The notes beneath the pieces are model-generated. The model worked only from the letters and a program-made list of their open reading frames with translations. It made no database searches and was not told where the DNA came from. The translations under genes were made by a program, and so were the position numbers. Shown here in pieces: positions 50,705 through 58,589 of a DNA stretch of 64,000 nt. This DNA is from Planococcus lenghuensis (GTDB lineage Bacteria > Bacillota > Bacilli > Bacillales_A > Planococcaceae), in the NCBI RefSeq assembly GCF_001999905.1, contig NZ_CP019640.1, forward strand, positions 3,080,001 to 3,144,000, in the 5' to 3' direction. Position 1 is the stretch's first letter. Every line of letters starts with the position of its first letter.

Positions 50705-51127
50705 TTAGACGACATGCAAGTTTACGTCAATATTGCCGCGGGTTGCTTTAGAGTACGGACAAACTTGGTGAGCTGCTTCTACAAGTTCTTGCGCTTTCTC
50801 TTTGTCGACACCGCTGACTGTCACATAGAGATCTGCTCCGACTTTATATCCACCATCCGATTCATCTTTCAGAAAGTGAACTTCCGCCCGTACGGATGTG
50901 TCTTCCACTTCCTTCACTTTCTGCTGTTTGATGACCAGATTTAATGCACCATCGAAGCATGCAGAATACCCTGCTGCAAACAGCTGCTCGGGATTAGTGC
51001 CTTCACCGCCTGGTCCGCCAAGTTCTTTCGGAGACACTAAGTTCAGATCAAGAACACCATCTTTTGATTTTACATGTCCTGCGCGTCCGCCTTCTGCAGT
51101 TACGGATGTTGTAAATAATGCTGCCAT
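50705..51127 (-). CDS. ohr: Organic hydroperoxide resistance protein
   Basis: 140 residues, Ohr/OsmC family. Redox cysteines are Cys57 (AAGYSACFDGAL) and Cys123 (HQVCPYSKATRG), both with typical context. It reduces lipid and organic hydroperoxides with lipoyl-type thiols. No OhrR gene seen nearby. Divergent from the DJ-1-like gene. Confidence 0.94.
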   Translation of the reverse strand: MAALFTTSVTAEGGRAGHVKSKDGVLDLNLVSPKELGGPGGEGTNPEQLFAAGYSACFDGALNLVIKQQKVKEVEDTSVRAEVHFLKDESDGGYKVGADLYVTVSGVDKEKAQELVEAAHQVCPYSKATRGNIDVNLHVV

Positions 51128-51218
51128 TCAGTTTCCCACCTTTACTGTTTTTATTTTCCACATTACTGTATTTACCCTAGCCGTTTGCAGCGGAAACCTA
51201 CTTTATGGAAGGAAACGC

Positions 51219-51245
51219 GTTTCAGTCTATCAGACGGAGGGGTAA
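51219..51245 (+). promoter_or_regulatory. Sigma-B-like promoter of the DJ-1-like gene
   Basis: GTTTCA (51219-51224), 15-bp spacer, GGGTAA (51240-51245). If used, the RNA starts near 51253, which favours ATG 51281 as the translation start. Confidence 0.5.
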
Positions 51246-51280
51246 ACAGGAGAATAGACATGACTCAGGGAGGAATTGTG

Positions 51281-51961
51281 ATGGCAAAAATACTGGCTGT
51301 TCTGTCAAGCGGTTATGCAAACGCAGAACATGATTACGTCACCGGCTGGTGGGCGAAAGAATTATTCATGCCCATGGTTTACTTGGAAGATGCCGGACAT
51401 GTAGTGGATATCGCTTCACCCGACGGCAACAAACCGGTTATAGACCCGAAAAGCCTTGAAGATCAGAATGACCCGAAAGGTATTTACAATGATATGTATA
51501 ATTCCGGCCGGGCCGATAAGACCCAACGGATACTGAACGTGCCTGCCCGTGAGTATGATGCCCTTTATATCGTAGGAGGCCACGGCGCGATGTTCGATTT
51601 GGTCCGGGACGAAAACCTGCGGACGATCGTGAATATCATTTACGAGAACGGCGGCACCATCGGAGCAATCGGCCATGGCGTTGCACCGCTGCTATTCACA
51701 AAGACATTTGAAGGGAAAGGCATCCTGGACGGTTTAGAAGTGACCGGGTATCCGGAAGACCGGGAACCGGAAGAAGTTAAACCGCTGCTGCCGTTCAGTC
51801 TTGAACAGGAATTGTCTAAGCGGTCCCGTTATCATAATGATCCAAACAAGGACGCGGTCGCGATTTGGGGCAATGGACAGATCCTGACAGCCCGGGATGC
51901 AGCATCCGCTAAACTATTCTCTATTGAACTCGTCGAAAAAATCCCAGGACTTGCAGACTGA
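51281..51961 (+). CDS. DJ-1/PfpI-family protein without the nucleophilic cysteine
   Basis: 226 residues, Hsp31/DJ-1-like fold. AKILAVLSSGYANAEHDYVT start, YDALYIVGGHGAMFDLV mid. The nucleophile elbow, normally AICHGP, reads AIGHGV: the Cys is Gly. The family Glu and His neighbours remain. So no glyoxalase or chaperone-cysteine chemistry is expected unless another residue serves. Two in-frame starts (51260, 51281) each have a ribosome site; 51281 fits the family and the sigma-B-like promoter. Confidence 0.8.
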   Translation: MAKILAVLSSGYANAEHDYVTGWWAKELFMPMVYLEDAGHVVDIASPDGNKPVIDPKSLEDQNDPKGIYNDMYNSGRADKTQRILNVPAREYDALYIVGGHGAMFDLVRDENLRTIVNIIYENGGTIGAIGHGVAPLLFTKTFEGKGILDGLEVTGYPEDREPEEVKPLLPFSLEQELSKRSRYHNDPNKDAVAIWGNGQILTARDAASAKLFSIELVEKIPGLAD

Positions 51962-51987
51962 CCGTGTAAATAGCGGTCAGTTTTTTT
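51957..51987 (+). terminator. Terminator of the DJ-1-like gene
   Basis: ACTGACCG-TGTAAATAG-CGGTCAGT followed by a T-run. Confidence 0.85.
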
Positions 51988-52015
51988 ATTTAATTGCCAA
52001 GTTAACTTCCTATGT

Positions 52016-52053
52016 AAAAAGCTGGCACCAGAACTCCGGTATCAGCTTTTTTG
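52016..52053. terminator. Second terminator-like hairpin
   Basis: AAAAAGCTG ... CAGCTTTTTT with inner CC/GG pairs; resembles those at 2904 and 34162. Confidence 0.65.
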
Positions 52054-52099
52054 TTATTTACAGTAATGATATACCTGATCTGCAATCAAGAGGGAGCAA

Positions 52100-52365
52100 A
52101 GTCACTTTCAGGCCAATGTGTTAACTTTACAACTCGCTGAATTCACTTTAAGCTATTAAACTGACCCCAATACGGAAAATGATTTCGTTAATAAAAAGGC
52201 TTTATTAAATAACAATGTTGATTGTTTTACTGTAAAAAATATGGAGCAAACAGAGGAAGCTCCTGCGGGAGAGCGTCCGCCTGGAGCGATTTTCTCTGTA
52301 AAAACGAACATTTTTATGCCTTCACCAATACTGCGTAAGAATCAGAGGTATTTAACAGAGCCAAT
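52100..52365. repeat. Gene-free stretch with a repeat remnant (copy 4)
   Basis: Contains GCTCCTGCGGGAGAGCGTCC and GCCTGGAGCG, the core of the common Bacillales extragenic repeat. No gene. Confidence 0.4.
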
Positions 52366-52407
52366 AAAAAAAGAAGCTTAAAGAGGTGCGTTCTCTTTAA
52401 GCTTCTT
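52366..52407 (-). terminator. Terminator of htrA
   Basis: A 15-bp perfect stem AAGAAGCTTAAAGAG / CTCTTTAAGCTTCTT with a 7-nt loop and a T-run on the minus strand. Confidence 0.9.
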
Positions 52408-52412
52408 CCGTT

Positions 52413-53606
52413 TTATGACAAGGTTTCTGTCAGTACCAATTTGACAGTTTGGACTTGTCCGTCCCGCACTATTTCAACATCCAGAGTATCACCGATTGCT
52501 GCTTCTGTGTATAAGTACTGACGCAGTTCGAGGCTGGATGGAATGTCTTTTCCGTTGAATCCAATAATGACATCAAGCGGCTGCAGGCCTGCTGCATCTG
52601 CAGCGCTGCCCGGCTGAATCGATTCGAGCACAACGCCCTCTTCCACCCCTTCAGGCAGATTCAAGTCGCGTTCCTGTACAGCCGGCTGCACGTTCGCAAG
52701 GTCCATAATTGTTACGCCAAGCGATGGCCGCTGTACTTCTCCCTGATCTTCGAGATCTTCGATAATCGGAAGTGCTTCATTGATCGGGATTGCCAGCCCC
52801 ATGCCTTCAACAGCTGCCGTGGCAATCTTCATCGAGTTGATGCCGACAAGTTCACCGGCATTGTTCAACAGCGCACCGCCACTATTACCCGGGTTAATCG
52901 CCGCATCCGTCTGAATGACTTGTGCCTGCCAATCTTCACTGCCGTCTTTATTTACATCGACCGCGATTGACCGGTCAGTTCCGGATACAACCCCGGTTGT
53001 TACGGAGTTCGAGAATTGGAGACCGAGCGGGTTACCGATTGCAATGACGGGTTCTCCGGCTTTAAGTGTAGAAGAATCCCCGATTTCCGCAACTGTCTCG
53101 ACCGCTTCTGATTTCACTTGGACAACCGCCAGGTCCGTCAGCGCATCACTGCCGAGCAGCTTGCCGTCGATTTCCGTGCCGTCGCTCAGCGTAATCTTCA
53201 CTTCTTCAGCGTTTGCTACGACGTGGTGGTTGGTCACGATGTATGAATAATCGCCCGTTTTCTTATAAACGACACCTGATCCGGTTCCGGCAGCCTGCAG
53301 TTCAGAAGATGTCTGCATAAATGCGTTGCCAGGTGCTGTCTGCAGGTTCGTTACACCTACGATTGCCGGAGATGTCTGTTCAACTACTGATGAAACATCT
53401 GTTACAGTATTGCTGGCAGCGCCAGCCACGTTACTTGCACTCTCGACAGGTGCCACAGCTGTTACTGCAGGCTGTTCATCAGTCACGCCCGGAACCACGA
53501 CGCCGATGAGCAGTGCTCCTGCCAGCACGCCTGATAAACTTGAAGCGAAATATCCTCCGCGTCCTCCGCGCTTTCTCCGTACTTGACTCTGATCATAGTA
53601 ACCCAT
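52413..53606 (-). CDS. htrA: Membrane-anchored HtrA/DegP-like serine protease
   Basis: 397 residues. Short cytosolic N-terminus rich in Arg (VRRKRGGRGGYFAS), one span (SSLSGVLAGALLIGVVVPGV), then a trypsin-like domain with His in IVTNHHVVANAEEV, Asp in ALTDLAVVQV and Ser in INPGNSGGALLNN. One PDZ domain at the C-terminus (VVLESIQPGSAADAAGLQPL). It removes misfolded proteins at the outer membrane face. ATG 53606 with AAGGGGG. It lies downstream of the CssRS-like pair but has its own promoter after a terminator. Confidence 0.93.
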   Translation of the reverse strand: MGYYDQSQVRRKRGGRGGYFASSLSGVLAGALLIGVVVPGVTDEQPAVTAVAPVESASNVAGAASNTVTDVSSVVEQTSPAIVGVTNLQTAPGNAFMQTSSELQAAGTGSGVVYKKTGDYSYIVTNHHVVANAEEVKITLSDGTEIDGKLLGSDALTDLAVVQVKSEAVETVAEIGDSSTLKAGEPVIAIGNPLGLQFSNSVTTGVVSGTDRSIAVDVNKDGSEDWQAQVIQTDAAINPGNSGGALLNNAGELVGINSMKIATAAVEGMGLAIPINEALPIIEDLEDQGEVQRPSLGVTIMDLANVQPAVQERDLNLPEGVEEGVVLESIQPGSAADAAGLQPLDVIIGFNGKDIPSSLELRQYLYTEAAIGDTLDVEIVRDGQVQTVKLVLTETLS

Positions 53607-53639
53607 TAATAATGGCCCCCTTGATTTGTTGGTAAGACT

Positions 53640-53672
53640 AGAATAACAGGCAGTTATGAACAAACTATGAAC
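53640..53672 (-). promoter_or_regulatory. htrA promoter with direct repeats (CssR-type site)
   Basis: On the minus strand GTTCATA occurs twice, 11 bp apart (53666-53672 and 53655-53661), across the -35 position of a TATTCT -10 (53640-53645). An 11-bp direct repeat is the usual OmpR-family response regulator site. Assignment to CssR is inferred. Confidence 0.5.
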
Positions 53673-53855
53673 GGGGTGTGAAGAGAGTAAGAAACTTTTA
53701 ACGCAATGAAAGAAACGCTTGCAAAGCCCGTTCCATCAAGGTTTTCAGCTGAGTGAAAGGCAGATTCTTCTTCCGGTTTTCCTCTGCGGATGGAATTCTT
53801 CCCGGTTATTGTGAACGCTGCCTTTTCAACCGTTCCAGCGGGCTGGGTCCCACAT

Positions 53856-53885
53856 AAAAAATGGCTGCAGAAGCAATCTGCAGCC
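53856..53885 (-). terminator. Terminator of the cssRS-like operon
   Basis: GGCTGCAGA-AGCAA-TCTGCAGCC with a T-run on the minus strand. Confidence 0.85.
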
Positions 53886-53902
53886 GGTTCTGTTCACGCT
53901 AT

Positions 53903-55300
53903 TCAGTTTTCATCGTTTGGCAGCCGGATTTCGAACCGGGTACCTTTTCCTTTTTTGCTTTCAACATGGATCGTACCGCCATGGAGGGTAACGAGCTTTT
54001 TGACAATCGACAGACCTAAGCCGAATTGCCGGCTGCCGCGTGATGCATCCACTTTATAATAACGCCGCCAAATGGAATCAATTTCAGCGGCATCGATTCC
54101 CGTACCGGTGTCTTCCACTTCCATGACCGATTCACCCGCTTCCATCCGGGCGCTTAACCGGATGTCACCGTTTTCTGTAAACTGGATCGCATTTTTTACG
54201 ATATTCGTCAACACTTGAATGAGCCTGTCCATATCGCCATAGATGATGGCACCCGGTTCCGTTTCAACGGAAATTCGAGTCCCTTTGGCAGCCGCCTGTC
54301 CTTCCAGCTGTTCCTGAATAATTTCCAGAAGTTCATCCGCTTCAATTTGTTCTTTTATCAGCGTCACCTGATTGGAACGGATTTTTTCGTAATCGAGCGT
54401 TTCATTGACCAGCCGGATCAGCCGCTTCGTTTCCCCGCTGACAAGCTGGATGCCTTTCTCACGCTGTTCGCCGTCAATGACACCGCTCTGCAACCCTTCC
54501 ATCACACCTGCGATGGTCGTTAAAGGTGTCCGCATTTCGTGTGACACATCCGCCATGAACTGCCGGCGCCGATTCTCCAGCTGTTCGATTTCATCGTGCG
54601 ACATCTGCAGCCGCTTTGCCATATGACCGAAATCCTGTGCCAAATCCCCGATTTCATCGAAATTGGAAGCCGGTACACTGACGTTATACTGGCCGTCCGC
54701 AACAAGGGATGTCGCTTTCCGCAACCGCTTGATCCGGGTGACGTGCCAGCGTGACAGAATCATGCTCAGCACCAGGGCAGCAACAAGTGCCAGGAGCATC
54801 GTCGTGATAAGTCGACGATTCAATTCGCTGATCATTTCACTCGTTCCGGTAATTGGAGCGGCGAGCAGGACACCGCCGACCAGCCGCCCGTTTTCCGTAT
54901 AAGGCATCGCAACGAATGTGACAGTATTTTCGAAACGCTCGAAATCCCGGTTTACGACAAGTGTTTCCCCATCTTCAATGACGTTCCATTCCGCGTCTGT
55001 CAGGGCAACTGCCGGGAAATCACCCGACAGCGGATACAGCACCCGGCTTTGCTGGTCAAAAACGATAAAATTGATATTGCGGGCTTCCAGAATAGCGACA
55101 TAGGATTGAAGGTACGGAGCCGGCTGCTCCCGTTCAAGGTCCTGAAGTATGCGTTCCCCATACATAGTCAGCTCTTCCGCTTTCTCATCGAATGCAAGCT
55201 CTTCGACGAAGCGGGTAAACAGCAGACTGAGCACAAGAAAGGCCGACAGCAGGACAATGAGGAACCCTATGATTAGCTGGACACTGTATTTAATGCGCAT
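53903..55300 (-). CDS. cssS: Sensor histidine kinase (CssS-like)
   Basis: 465 residues. Two spans (about 8-28 and 165-187) flank an extracellular sensor domain. Then HAMP (RWHVTRIKRLRKATSLVADG), HisKA with the phospho-His in FMADVSHEMRTPLTTIAGVM, and an ATPase domain with NIVKNAIQF, DTGTGID and FGLGLSIVKKLV. Start ATG 55300 overlaps cssR by 11 bp. With the downstream htrA this matches the CssRS secretion-stress pair by gene context; the symbol is provisional. Confidence 0.87.
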   Translation of the reverse strand: MRIKYSVQLIIGFLIVLLSAFLVLSLLFTRFVEELAFDEKAEELTMYGERILQDLEREQPAPYLQSYVAILEARNINFIVFDQQSRVLYPLSGDFPAVALTDAEWNVIEDGETLVVNRDFERFENTVTFVAMPYTENGRLVGGVLLAAPITGTSEMISELNRRLITTMLLALVAALVLSMILSRWHVTRIKRLRKATSLVADGQYNVSVPASNFDEIGDLAQDFGHMAKRLQMSHDEIEQLENRRRQFMADVSHEMRTPLTTIAGVMEGLQSGVIDGEQREKGIQLVSGETKRLIRLVNETLDYEKIRSNQVTLIKEQIEADELLEIIQEQLEGQAAAKGTRISVETEPGAIIYGDMDRLIQVLTNIVKNAIQFTENGDIRLSARMEAGESVMEVEDTGTGIDAAEIDSIWRRYYKVDASRGSRQFGLGLSIVKKLVTLHGGTIHVESKKGKGTRFEIRLPNDEN

Positions 55301-55973
55301 CCTGCCGCTCCTCAAGCTTATAACCCACACCCCACACCGTATGGATCAGGGATTCACCGGCCGGAATTTTCTTCCGCAGCCGCTTGATGTGCACGTCAAC
55401 TGTCCGTTCATCGCCATAAAACTCATATCCCCATACCCGTTCCAGCAATTGCTCCCGGCTGAATACCTGCCTTGGATGCTGGAGGAAATACACCAGCAAA
55501 TCGAATTCCTTTGGTGTCAGATTGTCAATGGGCTTCCCGTCAGCGATCACTTCACGGGTTTCCATATTTACCCGGAAATAAGCGGTCCGGATTTCATCGG
55601 ATGCTTCCGGCTGCCTCGACCGGCGGGCGACCGCCCGGATGCGCGCCATGAGCGCCAGTGGGCTGAACGGCTTCGTTACATAATCATCCGCGCCCATCTC
55701 AAACCCGATCACCTGATCCGATTCGCTGTCCTTTGCTGTCAGCATAATGATCGGGACGTTGCTGCCTTCTTCCCGGATTTTGCGGCACAATGCCATTCCA
55801 TCCATTCCCGGCAGCATCCAATCCAGTATGAGCAGGTCAAAATCATCCTGCTTAAACGCTTCATAACCGGCCAGTCCGTCTTCCGCAAATTCTCCGGCGA
55901 TGCCTTCCTTCGAGAAAAAAAGCTCCAGCATCGAACGGACTCCGGGATCATCTTCCACTGCTAATATGCGCAT
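55290..55973 (-). CDS. cssR: Response regulator (CssR-like)
   Basis: 227 residues, OmpR family. Receiver with EDD near 8, phospho-Asp in LLILDWMLPGMDG (near 52) and Lys in YVTKPFSP. Winged helix with LTPKEFDLLVYFLQHPRQVF and the end VWGVGYKLEERQ. It forms an operon with the sensor gene; the close relation to HtrA genes suggests the secretion-stress system. ATG 55973 has better spacing to GAGGAGG than ATG 55976. Confidence 0.88.
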   Translation of the reverse strand: MRILAVEDDPGVRSMLELFFSKEGIAGEFAEDGLAGYEAFKQDDFDLLILDWMLPGMDGMALCRKIREEGSNVPIIMLTAKDSESDQVIGFEMGADDYVTKPFSPLALMARIRAVARRSRQPEASDEIRTAYFRVNMETREVIADGKPIDNLTPKEFDLLVYFLQHPRQVFSREQLLERVWGYEFYGDERTVDVHIKRLRKKIPAGESLIHTVWGVGYKLEERQDAH

Positions 55974-55999
55974 CATGCACCTCCTCTGCGGAAAAACGG

Positions 56000-57019
56000 C
56001 TAGGACTGTTCCCGCTTCGCCTGGTCTTTGTACTTCTCGTATAAATTACCGATCATGTCGTAATCCAATGCAATGTTATTTTCAAATGCATATCTCACGC
56101 CATATCCAAGTGCCAGGGTCATCGATGAAGCCACAACCGCGCCGGCTACTGAACCGGCACCCGGAATGAATTTGACAGCCTGACGGTATAGTGTATGGCC
56201 GACTGTTCGGGTGGCGGTTATCACAATCATATTTTTGGCGGCACGCCGGGAAATCGGTTTATCGTAGAGTTTAGCTAACCGGATAAGCAAGCCGACCTGC
56301 AGTGTCGTAAGCGGAACCACATCAGAACCGGGAATCGGTGAGGCTCCAATAGCGCCGGCGGAAATGCCGGAAGCGATGATCCAGCGGTTTGCAGCCGCCG
56401 ATTTTTCCTTCATGCTTCGTGCGAACAGCAGGTCCTTGCCCTTTTTTTCAAGCAGATACAAAATCGCTTTCTTCAGGGATTCCAGGTTTTCACCCGTCTT
56501 CGATGAAATTGGGATCACTTCGTATTTATAGCCGGTCTGGTCTTGAACGAAATGCAGGAGTGCCGGGATGTTTTCGGCAGCATCGATCTTATTCAGCACG
56601 ATCAGGATATCCTTGTTCAGTTTCTCGATTGCCCGGAACTTTTCTTTCTCGCTTTCTGAAAACACAGTCCCCGCCGCATTGAGGAAAAATAGAACAACGT
56701 CGGAATTCTGGACGAATTCAAGGGTTTTCCTCGGGTTTTCGTCATTGGGATCATTGAGGCCGGGCGTATCCATGAATTTGATCTTTTCCAGACCGCGGAT
56801 GTTATACGGATCGACACTGACGGTTTCGCCGGGTTTCGGATCCGTTCCGGCGATCTCTTCACCGATGATCTTGTTTACAGTTGATGACTTTCCGGCGTTC
56901 ACTTCACCGATGAGTGAAATGAGCAATTCCTGATCGAGTGCATCATGCACATGTTTCATCTCTTCTTCAAACACATCATCCAGCGCGTCATCCACTTCGC
57001 GCTCAAACTGATTTTCCAT
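56000..57019 (-). CDS. Dynamin-like/Era-type GTPase with a C-terminal YcjF-type domain
   Basis: 339 residues. G domain: G1 GEVNAGKSSTVN near 40, G3 DTPGLND, G4 VLNKIDA, G5 SSKTG. The C-terminal half has hydrophobic helices (ASGISAGAIGASPIPGSDVV; VAGAVVASSMTLALGYGVRY) as in DUF697/YcjF membrane domains. Probably a membrane-associated GTPase in envelope remodelling; the exact role is unknown. It follows the phosphatase terminator with its own ribosome site. Confidence 0.8.
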   Translation of the reverse strand: MENQFEREVDDALDDVFEEEMKHVHDALDQELLISLIGEVNAGKSSTVNKIIGEEIAGTDPKPGETVSVDPYNIRGLEKIKFMDTPGLNDPNDENPRKTLEFVQNSDVVLFFLNAAGTVFSESEKEKFRAIEKLNKDILIVLNKIDAAENIPALLHFVQDQTGYKYEVIPISSKTGENLESLKKAILYLLEKKGKDLLFARSMKEKSAAANRWIIASGISAGAIGASPIPGSDVVPLTTLQVGLLIRLAKLYDKPISRRAAKNMIVITATRTVGHTLYRQAVKFIPGAGSVAGAVVASSMTLALGYGVRYAFENNIALDYDMIGNLYEKYKDQAKREQS

Positions 57020-57072
57020 TGAATTTCCTCCTTCTGCAGCTGCTGTTTATGCATCTATTTTATCAAACGCCA

Positions 57073-57100
57073 TAAAAAACCGCACATTCGGCATGTGCGG
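57073..57100 (-). terminator. Terminator of the histidine phosphatase gene
   Basis: CCGCACAT-TCGGC-ATGTGCGG, T-run on the minus strand. Confidence 0.85.
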
Positions 57101-57105
57101 ATGAA

Positions 57106-57639
57106 TCAGTCATGCCAGATCCGGCTGACATTCTTTAAGGCTCCCTCGATCTCCATCCGGTATACGTCCGGATTCGAAAGCTTCTGCCAATCCCCGAATC
57201 CGTATGCCGGGTCCGCAGACTGCAGCATGAGTGCCAACAGGTTGCCGTGTGTCACAAGGACCGTACCGTCGACGGCATCAGCCAGCACGCCGGCCGCCCG
57301 GTCTTGGGCTTCCCCGCCGGACTCGCCGCCATCCAATTTCATATTGGCATCCATGAATGATTTTTCCAGCTGATCGAGCCAGTCCGGCAAATCCCCTTCC
57401 GTCAGCTTGCGCTCCTCCAGCCGGTCGTCCGTCCGGACAGCAACTCCGAGCCGTTTCGCAGCCGGCTCTACGGATTGCAGCGCCCGCGTAAATGGACTGG
57501 AAACAATCTCCCTAACGTTAAGTTTCTCCAGCAAATCCGCCAGTTCTTCCGCTTGAATCTGTCCTTCCGCTGTCAATTCCGCATCCGGCTCCTGTCCCGA
57601 TGCTTCGCAGTGTCTGACTATATATACCGTCTTCGTCAT
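57106..57639 (-). CDS. Histidine phosphatase family protein
   Basis: 177 residues. The RHG signature appears as VYIVRHCEASGQEPDAELT (Arg-His-Cys), with second His-containing TVLVTHGNLLALML. SSPFTRALQSVEPAAKRLGV is the usual TRA segment. A small phosphoglycerate-mutase-like phosphatase; substrate not predictable. AGGAGGGAAAGC upstream. Confidence 0.88.
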   Translation of the reverse strand: MTKTVYIVRHCEASGQEPDAELTAEGQIQAEELADLLEKLNVREIVSSPFTRALQSVEPAAKRLGVAVRTDDRLEERKLTEGDLPDWLDQLEKSFMDANMKLDGGESGGEAQDRAAGVLADAVDGTVLVTHGNLLALMLQSADPAYGFGDWQKLSNPDVYRMEIEGALKNVSRIWHD

Positions 57640-57766
57640 GCTTTCCCTCCTAATTGACTTATCCTGTCCGTTCCCCTGCCTTCAGACTCTCTATTCCCTT
57701 TTCCATTTTGTTATAATCAACCTGCGGAAAGAGTTTTCGGATACCAGTTTCACAGGAGGCTACTGT

Positions 57767-58084
57767 ATGTTAACAATCAAAGGAATCGGCATGGACGCCG
57801 AGACGCGTTGTGCGCATTACCATTCAGCGATCGACCGGATCGCCATCAAGTTTTACTGCTGCGGCATTTATTATCCCTGCTTCGAATGCCACACGGCGAC
57901 AGGCTGCGACAAGCCGGCTGTCTGGCCAAAGGAGCGATTCAGCGAAAAGGCAGTGCTCTGCGGTACCTGCAGACATGAATTGACTGTACAGGAATATTTG
58001 GACTGCGCTTCTGTCTGTCCGAATTGCGAAGCTCCGTTCAATCCGGGCTGCAGCCTGCACAAACATCTGTATTTTGATGTCTGA
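57767..58084 (+). CDS. CHY-type zinc-finger protein
   Basis: 105 residues, rich in Cys and His: CAHYHS, FYCCGIYYPCFECH, GCDK, LCGTCRHEL, CPNCEAPFNPGCSLHKH. This is the CHY zinc finger, which binds three zinc ions in eukaryotic Pirh2. In Bacilli it stands alone; function unknown. ATG 57767 follows CACAGGAGGC; the frame upstream is open but not coding-like. Confidence 0.88.
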   Translation: MLTIKGIGMDAETRCAHYHSAIDRIAIKFYCCGIYYPCFECHTATGCDKPAVWPKERFSEKAVLCGTCRHELTVQEYLDCASVCPNCEAPFNPGCSLHKHLYFDV

Positions 58085-58089
58085 GCCTG

Positions 58090-58569
58090 TTACTTAACCC
58101 GCATGCTCATGACGAGCTGCTCGCCTTTTCTCCCCATGAACCGCCGGCCCGTGTCTTCAAACCCCGCCCGCTGATACACGCGCTGCGCCGGAGTATTTCG
58201 CGCATTGACGCCAAGCACCACTTCATTGATATCCGGAAAATGTTTCCGGATGAACGCAGGCAGCGCCCGAATCGAGCCGGTTGCCACACCCCGGCCCTGC
58301 AGTTCCGGATTCACTGAGTATCCGCGGAGTACCAGGGTGTTCGGATTATCGGTATACGTCTTCCGGTCCTCTGACGCATCCAGTTCAAAGAAGCCCGCCT
58401 CTTTGCCGCGTGCATAAATGATGACCAGATGCCGCAGCGGATTCGCTGCATCTTTCTTTATTAAGTCCTGTGGAAGTCCAGTGAATTCCAGCTGTTCTTC
58501 AGGCAATTCATACGTGATTGCTGCTTCCGGTGTATACAGGCGGAGCGCCACCTCTTGCTGTTTGATCAT
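58090..58569 (-). CDS. GNAT-family N-acetyltransferase
   Basis: 159 residues. GNAT fold with acetyl-CoA loop ELQGRGVATGSIRALPAFIR near 108 and the following VVLGVNARNTPAQRVYQRAG. The N-terminal strands (LVIIYARGKEAGFFELDASE) are typical. Substrate unknown. Convergent with the CHY gene, only 5 bp between stops. Confidence 0.87.
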   Translation of the reverse strand: MIKQQEVALRLYTPEAAITYELPEEQLEFTGLPQDLIKKDAANPLRHLVIIYARGKEAGFFELDASEDRKTYTDNPNTLVLRGYSVNPELQGRGVATGSIRALPAFIRKHFPDINEVVLGVNARNTPAQRVYQRAGFEDTGRRFMGRKGEQLVMSMRVK

Positions 58570-58589
58570 TCCTGTCCGTCCTTCCTTTC

